DNA of 64,000 bases from Methylocystis sp. Sn-Cys (GCF_016745395.1 NZ_JAERVJ010000009.1:37928-101927); one strand, 5' to 3'. Positions 25,934 to 35,680 are shown, counted from the stretch's first letter. The notes: generated from the sequence alone by a model not told the origin. Program-made: numbers and translations.

Positions 25934-28807
25934 ATGAACGTCGTCATCGTCGAGTCGCCGGCCAAAGCCAAGACCATCAATAAATATCTGGGCCGCGATT
26001 TCCACGTCATCGCCAGCATGGGCCACGTCCGCGACTTGCCCGCCAAGGACGGCTCGGTCGACCCCGAGGCCGATTTCGCCATGGTCTGGGAGATGGACGC
26101 CAAGGGCTCGAAGCGCGTCACCGAGATCGCCCAGGCGGTGAAAGACGCCGACAAAGTCATTCTCGCAACCGACCCGGATCGCGAAGGCGAGGCCATCTCC
26201 TGGCATCTGATCGAGATTCTGAACAAGAAGAAGGCGCTCAAGGACAAGAAGATCGAGCGCGTCGTCTTCAACGCCATCACCAAGGATGCGGTGCGCGACG
26301 CCATGGCGCATCCGCGCCAGATCGACCAGGCGCTGGTCGACGCCTATCTCGCCCGCCGCGCGCTCGACTATCTCGTCGGCTTCACCCTCTCGCCGGTGCT
26401 GTGGCGCAAGCTCCCTGGCGCGCGTTCCGCCGGCCGCGTGCAATCGGTGGCGCTGCGCCTCGTCTGCGACCGCGAGCTGGAGATCGAGAAATTCGTCTCG
26501 CAGGAATATTGGTCGCTCGTCGCGCATCTGAAAACCAAGGCGGGCGAGCCCTTCACCGCGCGGCTCGTGGGCGCGGACGGCAAGAAGATCACCCGCCTCG
26601 ACATCGGCAAGGGCGAGGAGGCCGAAGACTTCAAAAAGGCCCTGCTCGCGGCGACTTATACGGTGCGCTCGGTCGAGGCGAAGCCGGTCAAGCGCCATCC
26701 TTACGCGCCCTTCACCACCTCGACGCTGCAGCAGGAGGCCTCGCGCAAGCTCGGCCTCGCCCCGGCGATCACCATGCGCATCGCGCAGCGGCTCTATGAG
26801 GGCGTCGACGTCGGCGGCGAGACCGTCGGCCTCATTACCTATATGCGAACCGACGGCGTCGACATGGCGCCCGAGGCCGTGGCGAGCGTGCGCAAGGTCA
26901 TCGCCAAGGAATATGGCGACCGCTTCGTGCCCAACGCCCCGCGCAAATATACGGCGAAGGCCAAGAACGCGCAGGAAGCCCATGAAGCGATCCGCCCGAC
27001 CGACGCTTCGCGCCTGCCCAAACACGTCGCCAAACATCTCGAGCCAGATCAGGCCAAGCTCTATGAGCTGATCTGGACCCGCACCATCGCCAGCCAGATG
27101 GAGTCCGCCGAGCTGGAGCGCACGACGGTCGACATCGACGCCAAAGCCGGCGCCCGCACGCTGGACTTGCGCGCCACCGGGCAAGTCGTGCGCTTCCCCG
27201 GTTTTCTGGAGCTGTATCAGGAAGGCCGCGACGACGACGGCGATGAAGAAGGCGGCCGCCTGCCGGCGATGAAGCAAGGCGAGCCGGTGACGCGCGAGAA
27301 GATCGACGCCACCCAGCATTTCACCGAGCCGCCGCCGCGCTACACGGAAGCGACGCTCGTCAAGCGCATGGAGGAGCTCGGCATCGGGCGCCCCTCGACC
27401 TATGCCTCGACGCTGGCGACGTTGCGCGACCGCGACTATGTGCGGCTCGACAAGAAGCGTCTCGTGCCCGAGGACAAGGGCCGGCTCGTCGTCGCCTTTC
27501 TGGAAAGCTTCTTCTCGCGTTACGTGGAGTTCGACTTCACGGCCTCGCTCGAAGAGAAGCTCGATCTCGTCTCCAATAATGAGATCGACTGGAAACAGGT
27601 GCTGCGCGATTTCTGGCGCGATTTCTCGGCGGCGGTGAACGAAACGAAGGATCTGCGCACGACGCAGGTGCTCGACAGCCTCAACGAGCTGCTGGGCCCG
27701 CATATCTTCCCGGCCAAGGAAGACGGCTCCGATCCACGCCTCTGCCCTGCTTGCAGCGCTGGGCAATTGTCGCTCAAGGTCGGCAAATTCGGCGCCTTCA
27801 TCGGCTGCTCGAATTATCCGGAATGCCGCTACACGCGCACGCTCTCGCCGCCCACCGGCGACGCCGCCGCGGACGCCCGCCCCGGCGTGAAGGTGCTGGG
27901 CCAGGACCCGGAGACCGGCGCCGAGATCACGCTGCGCGACGGCCGCTTCGGCGCCTATGTGCAGGAGGGCGAGCAGGAGGACGGCGGCGAGAAGCCCAAG
28001 CGCGCTTCCGTGCCGAAGAATATAAAGCCCGACGAGCTCACCTTGCAGCAGGCGCTCGCTTTGCTCTCGCTGCCGCGCGAGGTCGCCAAGCACCCGACGA
28101 CGGGCGAGCCGATCGTCGCCAATATCGGCCGCTTCGGGCCCTATGTTCAGCACGGCAAGACCTACGCCAATGTCGGCCGGGACGACGACGTGCTGACCAT
28201 CGGCGCCAATCGCGCCATTGACCTCATTGTGCAGAAGGAATCCGGCGGCGGCGGCTCGCGCTTCTCGCGCGCCTCGGAGCCCGGCCGCACGCTCGGCGAC
28301 CACCCGGAAGGCGGCGCCGTGACGGTGAAATCCGGCCGCTTCGGGCCTTATGTGAATTGGAAGAAGGTCAACGCCACCATCCCCAAGGGCGTCGATCCGG
28401 CGAGCGTGACGCTGGCGCAGGCGCTGGAAATGATCGCCGCAAAATCGGCGGGCGGCGGGGGCGGATCGGCCGGCGGACGCGCGCTCGGCGAACATCCGGA
28501 CGGCGGAGCCATCACCGTGCGCGCCGGGCGCTTCGGACCTTACGTCAATCTCGGCAAGGTGAACGCCACTCTGCCCAAGAGCATGTCCGCCGAGGATGTG
28601 ACGCTCGACGACGCGATCAAGCTCATCGAGGAAAAGGGCGGCGCGCCGAAGAAGAAAGCCCCGGCCAAGAAGGCGCCCGCCAAGGCGAAAAAGGTCATCG
28701 AGGACAGCGACGAGACGCCCTTCGACGACGCCAAGCCGGTGAAGAAAGCGGCGACGAAAAAGGCGCCGGTCAAGAAGACCGCGACGACGAAACGCAAGAC
28801 GGCTTAG
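25934..28807 (+). CDS. topA: DNA topoisomerase I (type IA)
   Basis: 957 residues. Relaxes negative supercoils. The Toprim domain starts MNVVIVESPAKAKTINKYLG and has the acidic DPDREGEAISWH; the catalytic tyrosine is Tyr303 in LITYMRTDGVDM; the central domain has PSTYASTLATL. A Cys-containing finger (CPACSAGQLSLKVG...GCSNYPEC, about 605-635) is followed by four C-terminal repeats marked by GRFG.YV (about 670-890) and a Lys/Ala/Pro-rich tail (about 900-957) that probably binds DNA. An upstream in-frame start at 25835 adds non-conserved residues; the ATG at 25934 begins the canonical N-terminus. Unlike many bacteria, dprA is not next door. Confidence 0.96.
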   Translation: MNVVIVESPAKAKTINKYLGRDFHVIASMGHVRDLPAKDGSVDPEADFAMVWEMDAKGSKRVTEIAQAVKDADKVILATDPDREGEAISWHLIEILNKKKALKDKKIERVVFNAITKDAVRDAMAHPRQIDQALVDAYLARRALDYLVGFTLSPVLWRKLPGARSAGRVQSVALRLVCDRELEIEKFVSQEYWSLVAHLKTKAGEPFTARLVGADGKKITRLDIGKGEEAEDFKKALLAATYTVRSVEAKPVKRHPYAPFTTSTLQQEASRKLGLAPAITMRIAQRLYEGVDVGGETVGLITYMRTDGVDMAPEAVASVRKVIAKEYGDRFVPNAPRKYTAKAKNAQEAHEAIRPTDASRLPKHVAKHLEPDQAKLYELIWTRTIASQMESAELERTTVDIDAKAGARTLDLRATGQVVRFPGFLELYQEGRDDDGDEEGGRLPAMKQGEPVTREKIDATQHFTEPPPRYTEATLVKRMEELGIGRPSTYASTLATLRDRDYVRLDKKRLVPEDKGRLVVAFLESFFSRYVEFDFTASLEEKLDLVSNNEIDWKQVLRDFWRDFSAAVNETKDLRTTQVLDSLNELLGPHIFPAKEDGSDPRLCPACSAGQLSLKVGKFGAFIGCSNYPECRYTRTLSPPTGDAAADARPGVKVLGQDPETGAEITLRDGRFGAYVQEGEQEDGGEKPKRASVPKNIKPDELTLQQALALLSLPREVAKHPTTGEPIVANIGRFGPYVQHGKTYANVGRDDDVLTIGANRAIDLIVQKESGGGGSRFSRASEPGRTLGDHPEGGAVTVKSGRFGPYVNWKKVNATIPKGVDPASVTLAQALEMIAAKSAGGGGGSAGGRALGEHPDGGAITVRAGRFGPYVNLGKVNATLPKSMSAEDVTLDDAIKLIEEKGGAPKKKAPAKKAPAKAKKVIEDSDETPFDDAKPVKKAATKKAPVKKTATTKRKTA

Positions 28808-28824
28808 GGCGCCGGCGGAGCGGC

Positions 28825-28921
28825 TGTCATTCCCGACGGGCCGAAGGCCCGATCGGGAATCCAGAGCCACGATAGCCGCCTTTGCTCCGATCGCTCGCTC
28901 ACGCGAGCGTCGGGAATGACA
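28825..28921. repeat. Core of the MITE-like repeat family, copy E (termini missing)
   Basis: The inner arms TGTCATTCCCGACGGGCC and GCGAGCGTCGGGAATGACA are present, with CCAGAGCCACGATAGCCGCC between, but the ATACGA termini seen in full copies are not. It begins 17 bases after the topA stop and lies before the convergent small secreted gene. Confidence 0.75.
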
Positions 28922-28942
28922 GACCTGTCGCGATGATCGCGT

Positions 28943-29149
28943 TCAGTATCCGCCGCTACCGACCAAAGGATGGATTCCACTCGATGCGCCGCTCTTTTGG
29001 CGGCGCGGCTGCGCGCGGGTCTTCTTCGCAACCTGCGCGATCGTCTCCGTCTTAGACATCTCGAGAGCTTTGGAGCCGGTCGTCGGCAGGGCCTGCGCCG
29101 CAGGGGCGCCGATGGCGCAAGCAAGAACAAGGGCAAGAATAGAACGCAT
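28943..29149 (-). CDS. Small secreted protein (68 residues)
   Basis: Not assignable to a known family. It has a clear signal peptide (MRSILALVLACAIGAPAAQA, cleavage near AQA|LPTTG) and a short basic mature part with KKTRAQPRRQKSG and a Gly/Ser end. A strong Shine-Dalgarno, AAGGAG, lies 9 bases before the ATG, the best evidence that it is translated. The mature domain of about 48 residues is too short for an enzyme. It is convergent with topA. Confidence 0.6.
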   Translation of the reverse strand: MRSILALVLACAIGAPAAQALPTTGSKALEMSKTETIAQVAKKTRAQPRRQKSGASSGIHPLVGSGGY

Positions 29150-29214
29150 TTAAATCACTCCTTCGAGCGAGCAGCGCCTCCGATGCTACCATAATTTGCC
29201 GCGGGCGGGCGCGA

Positions 29215-30477
29215 TCACGCGTTCGGCGCATGGGCTGTGATTGTTCCGTCGGACAGCGGCAGGCGAAGGGAAAATTCGCTCCCGCAACCGAGCCCTTCGC
29301 TCCTCGCCTGCAACGTCCCGCCATGCATTTCGATGATGCGCCGCGACAGGTTCAAGCCGATGCCGAGGCCGCCGCTATAGCCCTCGATCTGCTCGAACAT
29401 GCTGAAAATCGACTCCAGCCTGTCCGCCGGAATCCCAACCCCATTGTCGCGCACGATCACCAGAGCTTCCAAGCCCTCCACCATCGCCTCGACATCGATC
29501 TCGCCGTCCGCCGACGTGTATTTCGCCGCATTGTCGATCAAATTGGCGATGGCCTGCACCAACCGCACGGGATCGCCGTTCACCAGGAGAGCTTCTGACG
29601 GAAGGAACAAAGCCAGCTTGTGATTACGCGACGCCAGGGCGAACTCGCAGGCCTCGATCGATCGGTTGACGACCGCGACGAGATCGACGGCTTCCATCTT
29701 CACTTCGATCTTGCCGGTGGCGATCCGCCCGATGTCCAGCAGATCATCGACGAGGCGGACCATATGCGCGAGCTGGCGTTCGATGATCGGCTGCAGGATC
29801 GGAATGGCATTGTCGCCGATCCTGGCCATCGCGTGAAAGCCGTGGTGGATGGCCGCCAGCGGATTGCGCAGCTCATGCGCAAGCGTCGCGATGAACTCGT
29901 CCTTGCGCCGGTCGCATTCGCGCAGCGCATGTTCCATATGCGACCGGGCGACCGCGATCGATACGTAATGGCTCAAGGTTTCCATCAGCATCGTCGCGGA
30001 ATCGTCGAACCCCGGACGCGTCCGCGAGCCGAAGGAGAGCGTGCCGATGATCCGGCCGTAACTTGTGAGGGGGAAGCAATAATAGGCGGTCAGGCCATAG
30101 GCATTAGCCAACTCGTCACGCAGATCGCGCGCCGTGCAGGCGTTGTCACATTCGCAGTCGCGGGTTGCGCAACCGAGCAGGAGCGTCTTGTAGTCGAGGT
30201 CCAGAAACTTGTGCGCCTCCTCCTCGGGCAGCCCGGCGAAGGCGTTCAGCCGCAGTCCCTTCGTTTGCTCGTCGAAAAGGAAATTGAAGAAAAACTGACA
30301 ATCCAGATCGTGCATTGCATTTCTGCAAATCTCGTCGATCGCGTCTTTGGGATTGTCTACCTGCAGAAGCAGTCCTGCCGCTTGCGACAGAAATGCGTTG
30401 CGGCGCGCGCCCGCTCCAAGCGTCTCCTCGGACTCGCAATGATTGCCGATCAAGGCGTCGAACACTTGCTGCCTCAT
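29215..30477 (-). CDS. Cytoplasmic GAF-domain sensor histidine kinase with a Cys cluster
   Basis: 420 residues without membrane helices. A GAF domain at about 25-185 contains C103-x4-C108-x-C110-x3-C114 (GCATRDCECDNAC), a possible metal, iron-sulfur or redox site. HisKA has His201 in FIATLAHELRNPLAAIHHG, and the HATPase shows NLIDNAAKYTS, DNGVGI and GLGIGLNLSRRIIEMHGG. No regulator gene is adjacent, so this is an orphan kinase; signal and partner are unknown. It is transcribed away from the RNase R gene, and the shared gap holds an inverted repeat. Confidence 0.85.
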   Translation of the reverse strand: MRQQVFDALIGNHCESEETLGAGARRNAFLSQAAGLLLQVDNPKDAIDEICRNAMHDLDCQFFFNFLFDEQTKGLRLNAFAGLPEEEAHKFLDLDYKTLLLGCATRDCECDNACTARDLRDELANAYGLTAYYCFPLTSYGRIIGTLSFGSRTRPGFDDSATMLMETLSHYVSIAVARSHMEHALRECDRRKDEFIATLAHELRNPLAAIHHGFHAMARIGDNAIPILQPIIERQLAHMVRLVDDLLDIGRIATGKIEVKMEAVDLVAVVNRSIEACEFALASRNHKLALFLPSEALLVNGDPVRLVQAIANLIDNAAKYTSADGEIDVEAMVEGLEALVIVRDNGVGIPADRLESIFSMFEQIEGYSGGLGIGLNLSRRIIEMHGGTLQARSEGLGCGSEFSLRLPLSDGTITAHAPNA

Positions 30478-30815
30478 CTACACTACCTTCAACGCACGCG
30501 CTTTGGTGATAGGCAGCCTATCGTTCGCTCCTTGATTCCGCCTTTTTTCAAGAAAGTTAATCGAGGCGGCGCCCGCCTTTTAGCTTGGTGGGATGACTTA
30601 TGACATTGCGCCCATATCGGGCAATACGTAAAATTACCTAAACTTTTACGTTGTTTAGCGTGCAAGATACAACCCAGTTGCACGATTCTCTCGCGCCAGA
30701 AAGTCGCGACGGCGCCCGTCTGACAAATCTCGACCATGGATGGCGCAAGGACGTATTTGCAAATATTGTGGGCAGGGATTGCATTGCCGCGCGATGTCCC
30801 CATCTGAGCCATATC
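30478..30815. promoter_or_regulatory. Divergent regulatory gap between GAF kinase and RNase R, with operator-like repeat
   Basis: This AT-richer gap separates divergent genes. ACGTAAAA (30626-30633) is an exact inverted partner of TTTTACGT (30644-30651) with 10 bases between, the sort of symmetry seen in operators; CCCATATCGGG just upstream is a smaller palindrome. The frame of RNase R is open leftward to about 30651, but that stretch lacks an ATG and family similarity. Confidence 0.4.
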
Positions 30816-33098
30816 TTGACAACTAAGAAGACACCCCAGCAGCCCTCCCGCGAAGACCTTCTCGCCTTCCTTCAGCGCGAACGCGAAGCCACAGGCGCCC
30901 GTAAGATCGGCGTGCGCGAGATCGCCCGCGCCTTCGGCCTCAAGGGCGAAGACCGCGTCGCCTTGAAACGCATGATTGCGACGCTCGCCGACGAAGGCGC
31001 GATCGAGAAGCGCGGCCGCCGCGTCAACAAAAAGGGCGCGCTGCCGCCCGTCGTGCTGGTCGACATTACCGGGCGCGACCGAGACGGCGAGCTGATCGCA
31101 ACGCCTGTCGAGTGGGACGAAGACGAACTCGGCCCCGCCCCGCGCATCCTCATCCACTCCGGACGCGGCGCCGGCTTCGGCAAAAAGCTTTCCGGCGCGC
31201 CGGTGGCGGGTGTCGGTGACCGCGCGCTGGTGCGCGCCGAGCCCGACCACGACGCCGAAGCCGGCGAGCCGCCCTACACGGGGCGCGTCGTGAAGCTCCT
31301 CTCCCGCGCGCGCAACCGCGTGATCGGCGTGTTGAAGATCGAGCCCAACGGCAATGGCCGCATCCTGCCGATCGACAAGAAACAGGCGGGCCGCGGCGAG
31401 CTTTCGGTCGCCTCGGCCGACATCGGCGAGGGCAAGGACGGCGATCTCGTTGCGGTCGATGTCGCCGGCAAGACGCGCTTCGGCGCGCCGCGCGCCCGCG
31501 TGCGTGAGACGCTCGGCTCGGTGACGAGCGAAAAGGCCGTGAGCCTCATCGCGCTGCGCGCCCATGACATTCCCGACGTCTTCCGCACTGAAGCGATCGC
31601 GGAAGCTGAACGCGCGCGACCTGCGACCATGCACGGCCGCGAGGATTGGCGCGATTTGGCGCTCGTCACCATTGATCCGCCCGACGCGAAAGATCATGAC
31701 GACGCCGTGCACGCCGCGCCGGATGTATCGCCCGACAATGAGGGCGGCTTCGTCCTCACCGTCGCCATCGCGGACGTCGCCTATTACGTGAAGCCGCATT
31801 CGCCGCTCGACAAAGACGCCGTGGAGCGCGGCAACTCGGTCTATTTCCCCGACCGCGTCGTGCCCATGCTGCCGGAGCGCATCTCCAACGATCTCTGCTC
31901 GCTGCGCGAGAACGAGGACCGGCCCGCCATGGCCGTGCGCATGCGCGTGACGAGCAAAGGGCGCAAGATCGGCCATAGTTTCCATCGCGTGATGATGCGT
32001 TCGCGCGCAAAGCTCTCCTACCAACAGGCGCAGGCGGCCATCGACGGCAGGCCCGACGAGAAGACGCAGCCGCTGCTCGACGGCGTGCTACGGTCGCTCT
32101 ACGCCGCGCATGAAGCGTTGCAACATGCGCGCAATTTGCGCGCGCCGCTCGATCTCGATCTGCCCGAGCGCAAAATCCTCTTGAAGCCCGACGGCGCTTT
32201 CGATCGCGTCATCATTCCGCCGCGTCTCGACGCGCATCGGCTGATCGAGGAATTCATGATCCTCGCCAATGTCGCCGCCGCGGAGACATTGGAGGAGCAT
32301 CGCCAGCAGCTCATCTATCGCGCCCATGACGAGCCCTCGAAAGAGAAAGTCACGGCGCTCTCCGAGTTCCTCGCCACCATCGGCGTCAAGCTCGCCAAGG
32401 GCCAGGTGCTCAAGCCCGAGCATTTCAACGTGATCCTGGCGCGCGTGAAAGGGCTCGAGCACGAGAACATCGTCAATGAGATCATTCTGCGCACGCAGGC
32501 GCAGGCCGAATATACGCATGAGAACTACGGCCACTTCGGCCTGAACTTGCGCCGCTATGCGCATTTCACCTCGCCCATCCGCCGCTACGCCGATCTGATC
32601 GTGCATCGCGCGCTCATCCGCGCCTTGAAGCTCGGCGACGGCGCCCTGCCGGAAATGCCGGTCGGGGAACTCGCGGAAATCGCCGCGCGCATTTCGGCGG
32701 CCGAGCGGCGCGCCATGGCGGCCGAGCGCGAAACAGTGGATCGGCTAATTGCGCATTATCTCGTAGACCAGATCGGCGCGCGTTTCGGCGCGCGCATCTC
32801 GGGCGTCACCAAGTCCGGGCTCTTCGTGCGGTTGATCGAAACCGGCGCCGACGGCTTCGTGCCGGCCGCGACGCTGGGGCGCGAATATTATTCCTATGAC
32901 GAAGCGAGCCATTCGCTCACATCGCGCTCAGGAATGAGCTTTCGGCTCGCCGACATCATCGAAGTGCGGCTCGTCGAGGCCGCGCCCATCGCGGGCGCAT
33001 TGCGCTTCGAGGTGGTGGGTGGCGGCGAGCGGCGAACGCCGCCGCGCAACCCGAAATCTTTCAAGCCGGGGCCGCGCGGCGGACGCTCAAAACGGTGA
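30816..33098 (+). CDS. rnr: Ribonuclease R (3'-5' exoribonuclease)
   Basis: 760 residues from a TTG start. Processive 3'-5' RNase degrading structured RNA. N-terminal helix-turn-helix-like region (SREDLLAFLQRER...GVREIARAFGLKG), cold-shock domains, the RNB catalytic domain with DPPDAKDHDDAV metal ligands and the NFGHFGL-type motif ENYGHFGLNLRRYAHFTSPI, then an S1 domain (GARISGVTKSGLFVRL) and a basic tail RGGRSKR. The frame runs upstream to a TTG at 30651; the start at 30816 (TTKKTPQQPSREDLL) fits the family N-terminus, but no ATG or strong ribosome site is present, so the start is uncertain. Confidence 0.92.
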   Translation: MTTKKTPQQPSREDLLAFLQREREATGARKIGVREIARAFGLKGEDRVALKRMIATLADEGAIEKRGRRVNKKGALPPVVLVDITGRDRDGELIATPVEWDEDELGPAPRILIHSGRGAGFGKKLSGAPVAGVGDRALVRAEPDHDAEAGEPPYTGRVVKLLSRARNRVIGVLKIEPNGNGRILPIDKKQAGRGELSVASADIGEGKDGDLVAVDVAGKTRFGAPRARVRETLGSVTSEKAVSLIALRAHDIPDVFRTEAIAEAERARPATMHGREDWRDLALVTIDPPDAKDHDDAVHAAPDVSPDNEGGFVLTVAIADVAYYVKPHSPLDKDAVERGNSVYFPDRVVPMLPERISNDLCSLRENEDRPAMAVRMRVTSKGRKIGHSFHRVMMRSRAKLSYQQAQAAIDGRPDEKTQPLLDGVLRSLYAAHEALQHARNLRAPLDLDLPERKILLKPDGAFDRVIIPPRLDAHRLIEEFMILANVAAAETLEEHRQQLIYRAHDEPSKEKVTALSEFLATIGVKLAKGQVLKPEHFNVILARVKGLEHENIVNEIILRTQAQAEYTHENYGHFGLNLRRYAHFTSPIRRYADLIVHRALIRALKLGDGALPEMPVGELAEIAARISAAERRAMAAERETVDRLIAHYLVDQIGARFGARISGVTKSGLFVRLIETGADGFVPAATLGREYYSYDEASHSLTSRSGMSFRLADIIEVRLVEAAPIAGALRFEVVGGGERRTPPRNPKSFKPGPRGGRSKR

Positions 33099-33111
33099 GT
33101 GGCGCCGCGCC

Positions 33112-33149
33112 GCGTCATTGCGAGGAGCGCAATCGACGAAGCAATCACG
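33112..33149. repeat. Half copy of the [10 protein letters not shown] repeat
   Basis: CGTCATTGCGAGGAGCGCAATCGACGAAGCAATCA matches only the left arm of the element at 16-98; the right arm is absent. It begins 13 bases after the rnr stop and is followed at once by a MITE-like copy. Confidence 0.7.
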
Positions 33150-33170
33150 GGGCGCAGAGACGAGAATAAT

Positions 33171-33336
33171 GCAATTTCCGTTTGAATAGCGCGCATGGGG
33201 ACGTGTCATTCCCAGCGGGCTGAAAGCCCGACCGGGAATCCAGAGCCACAGATGAGCTGGTTTTGCTCTGGATTTCCGATCGCTCGCTGCGCGAGCGTCG
33301 GGAATGACAGTGAACCAATCAACCGGATCTCGTATA
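33171..33336 (+). mobile_element. MITE-like ~165-base element, copy C
   Basis: Same unit as 23259-23424: begins GCAATTTCCGTTTGAATAG, has arms TGTCATTCCCAGCGGGC and GCGAGCGTCGGGAATGACA, and ends ACCGGATCTCGTAT. It fills the gap between convergent rnr and ribE, ending 1-2 bases before the ribE stop codon. It is more diverged from A than B is. Confidence 0.7.
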
Positions 33337-33337
33337 A

Positions 33338-33943
33338 TTACCGGGCGGCCTCGCTCAGCCGCGCCGCATAACGCGCCATCAAATCGACTTCGATATTGAG
33401 CGCATCCCCTGCCCCGCGTCCGCCAAAAGCCGTGACGGCGAGCGTATGCGGAATGAGCAGGATCGAAAACCGGTCGCCCTCGACCTCATTCACTGTCAGC
33501 GACACGCCGTCGAGCGCGACGGAGCCCTTTTGCGCGACAAAGCGCGACAGCGCATGCGGCGTCTCGATCCAGAAGCGCGCCATGCCGTCGAAATCATCGC
33601 GAGAGACAATCCGCGCCACGCCGTCGACATGGCCGGTGACGATATGGCCGCCGAGCTCGTCGCCGATCTTCAGCGCGCGTTCGAGATTGACGCGCGTTCC
33701 CGCCTTCCAGTTCCCGACCGTCGTTTTCGCCAGCGTCTCGGCGGCGGCGTCGACGTCGAACACCGTGCGCCCGCCTTCCCGCGCCACGGCCACGACGGTG
33801 AGGCAGACGCCGGAATTGGCGATGGAGGCGCCGAGCGCGATCGTCTCGGCGTCATAGGCGCAGGCGATGCGCAGGCGCCTGAGATCGCCGCGCGGCTCGA
33901 CCGAGACGACTTCGCCAACGTCCGTGACAATGCCTGTAAACAT
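33338..33943 (-). CDS. ribE: Riboflavin synthase, alpha chain
   Basis: 201 residues. Dismutates two 6,7-dimethyl-8-ribityllumazines to riboflavin. Two homologous lumazine-binding halves: [12 protein letters not shown] with GASIANSGVCLTVV, and HIVTGHVDGVARI with GSVALDGVSLTVNEV. Its ATG shares one base with the ribD stop (TGATG), so it is coupled to ribD. It is the end of the glyA/nrdR/ribD/ribE row. Confidence 0.96.
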   Translation of the reverse strand: MFTGIVTDVGEVVSVEPRGDLRRLRIACAYDAETIALGASIANSGVCLTVVAVAREGGRTVFDVDAAAETLAKTTVGNWKAGTRVNLERALKIGDELGGHIVTGHVDGVARIVSRDDFDGMARFWIETPHALSRFVAQKGSVALDGVSLTVNEVEGDRFSILLIPHTLAVTAFGGRGAGDALNIEVDLMARYAARLSEAAR

Positions 33944-35067
33944 CAGTCCATCCTCGCATAGCGCGTCATCTGGTCCGCGCCGAGCATACGGCTCTCGATC
34001 ATGCGGTAGCGGCTCTCCAGCGCCGCGCCTGCGGCGGGCGTGAGCGCCGGGCGGCCGGGACGTCCCAGCGGCTTGAAGCCCGTGTGGATGATGACCTCGT
34101 CGGCGAAGCCCGCCGACAGCAGGCTTTCAGCGACAAGCGGGCCGCCTTCGCTGAAAACGCGCGTGATCCCGCGATCGGCCAGCAGGCGCAAGGCGGCGAG
34201 CAGATCGAGCCGACCGTCGAGCGTCGGAATGCGCGCGACATCGGCGCCAGTGGCTTCCATGAAGGCGCGCGCTGCGTCTTCGCTCACATCCTCGCCGGCA
34301 ATCACGAGCACGGGCGTCTCTCGCGCCGTCGCGGCGAGCCGGGAACGCGGCGAGAGGGTCAATCTGCGATCCAGCACCACGCGCAGCCGCTTGGCGCCGT
34401 CGAGGCCAGGCAGGCGTACGGTCATCAGCGGATCGTCCTCACGCGCCGTGCCGGAGCCGACCATGATCGCGTCATGGAGCGAGCGCTGCACATGGGTGAA
34501 GGCGTCGGCGATGGGACCGGTGATATGCAGGCGCGGGTCATGCGCCGCGCCGGCGGCGTAGCCGTCCGCCGTCTGCGCGAGCTTCAGCGTCACCATCGGC
34601 CGATGTTTGGTGACGCGCAGAATATGGCCGAGATGGTCGCAGCGCGCGGCCGCCTTCTCGGGGCCGACAACGACCTCGATCCCCGCCTCGCGCAGCAGCG
34701 CATGGCCCCTGCCCGCGACGCGCGGGTCCGGGTCTTCGATCGCCGTCACCACTCGCGCAATCCCCGCCGCGATAATGGCGTCGACGCAGGGCGGCGTACG
34801 GCCGTGATGCGAACAGGGCTCCAGCGTGACATACAGCGTCGCCCCGCGCGCTTCGGCGCCGGCGGCGGCGAGCGCGATGGTCTCGGCATGGGGACGGCCG
34901 CCCTCGGCCGTATAGCCCCGCGCGACGATCACGCCGTCCTTCACTACCAGGGCGCCGACAGCCGGATTGGGGGCGGTGCGGCCCATGTTGCGGCGTCCGA
35001 GCGCCAGCGCCGCCGCCATATAGGCGCCGTCTGTCGGGGCGAGCAGGATCTTTTCGTGGAGGCTCAT
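33943..35067 (-). CDS. ribD: Bifunctional diaminohydroxyphosphoribosylaminopyrimidine deaminase / reductase
   Basis: 374 residues. The N-terminal zinc deaminase has [10 protein letters not shown] and [11 protein letters not shown] (Zn ligands His and two Cys); the C-terminal NADPH reductase shows [33 protein letters not shown] and [13 protein letters not shown]. Two successive steps of riboflavin synthesis. The frame runs further upstream but is antisense/alternative there; the ATG at 35067 overlaps the nrdR stop by 4 bases (ATGA). Confidence 0.96.
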   Translation of the reverse strand: MSLHEKILLAPTDGAYMAAALALGRRNMGRTAPNPAVGALVVKDGVIVARGYTAEGGRPHAETIALAAAGAEARGATLYVTLEPCSHHGRTPPCVDAIIAAGIARVVTAIEDPDPRVAGRGHALLREAGIEVVVGPEKAAARCDHLGHILRVTKHRPMVTLKLAQTADGYAAGAAHDPRLHITGPIADAFTHVQRSLHDAIMVGSGTAREDDPLMTVRLPGLDGAKRLRVVLDRRLTLSPRSRLAATARETPVLVIAGEDVSEDAARAFMEATGADVARIPTLDGRLDLLAALRLLADRGITRVFSEGGPLVAESLLSAGFADEVIIHTGFKPLGRPGRPALTPAAGAALESRYRMIESRMLGADQMTRYARMD

Positions 35068-35546
35068 TCGTCTTCGGCCGCGTCGGCCGTTTCGGCCCCG
35101 CTTTCCAATTCGTCGATCAGCGCGTTGAAATCGCGCGCCTCGCGGAAGTCGCGGTAGACGGAGGCGAAGCGCACATAAGCGACGGCGTCGAGCAAGCGCA
35201 AGCCCTCGATGACCAGCTCGCCGATGCGCTGGCTCTCGATCTCCGCCTCGCCGAGGCTCTCGAGCTGGCGGACAATGCCGGAAATCATCTGCTCGACGCG
35301 ATCGGGCTCCACCGGACGCTTGCGCAGGGCGATCTCGACCGAGCGGGTGAGCTTGTCGCGATCGAATGGCGCGCGCTTGCCGGATTTCTTGACGACGATG
35401 ATCTCGCGCAACTGCACGCGCTCGAAAGTCGTGAAACGGCCGCCACAGGTCGGGCAGACGCGCCGGCGCCGGATGCAGGACGAATCCTCGGCAGGCCGCG
35501 AGTCCTTCACCTGCGTGTCGAAGGAGCCGCAATAGGGACAGCGCAT
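35064..35546 (-). CDS. nrdR: Transcriptional repressor NrdR
   Basis: 160 residues. Starts [18 protein letters not shown], with a four-Cys zinc ribbon (CPYCG and CPTCGG) and an ATP-cone (about residues 49-139, [16 protein letters not shown]). It represses ribonucleotide reductase genes in response to dATP/ATP. The frame is open upstream through an inverted repeat, giving a spurious extension; the ATG at 35546 gives the canonical N-terminus. Coupled to ribD. Confidence 0.97.
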   Translation of the reverse strand: MRCPYCGSFDTQVKDSRPAEDSSCIRRRRVCPTCGGRFTTFERVQLREIIVVKKSGKRAPFDRDKLTRSVEIALRKRPVEPDRVEQMISGIVRQLESLGEAEIESQRIGELVIEGLRLLDAVAYVRFASVYRDFREARDFNALIDELESGAETADAAEDE

Positions 35547-35596
35547 CTTATGCCCTCGACAAGGCGGGGACGGGTGGTCATCACCCGGCTTTTTTA

Positions 35597-35680
35597 CCGT
35601 CATTGCGAGGAGCGAAGCGACGAAGCAATCCAGAGCCGCGACCGCCGCCCTGGATTGCTTCGCTACGCTCGCAACGACGA
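35597..35680. repeat. Intergenic inverted repeat, [10 protein letters not shown] type, copy 4
   Basis: CCGTCATTGCGAGGAGCGAA on the left and CGCTACGCTCGCAACGACG on the right, the same family as 16-98 with slight decay of the right arm. It lies in the gap between glyA and nrdR. Confidence 0.85.

Noticed and set aside
25874-28870. 998-codon minus-strand frame opposite topA
   Set aside because: Composition-driven shadow with no recognisable domain; topA on the plus strand is unmistakable.
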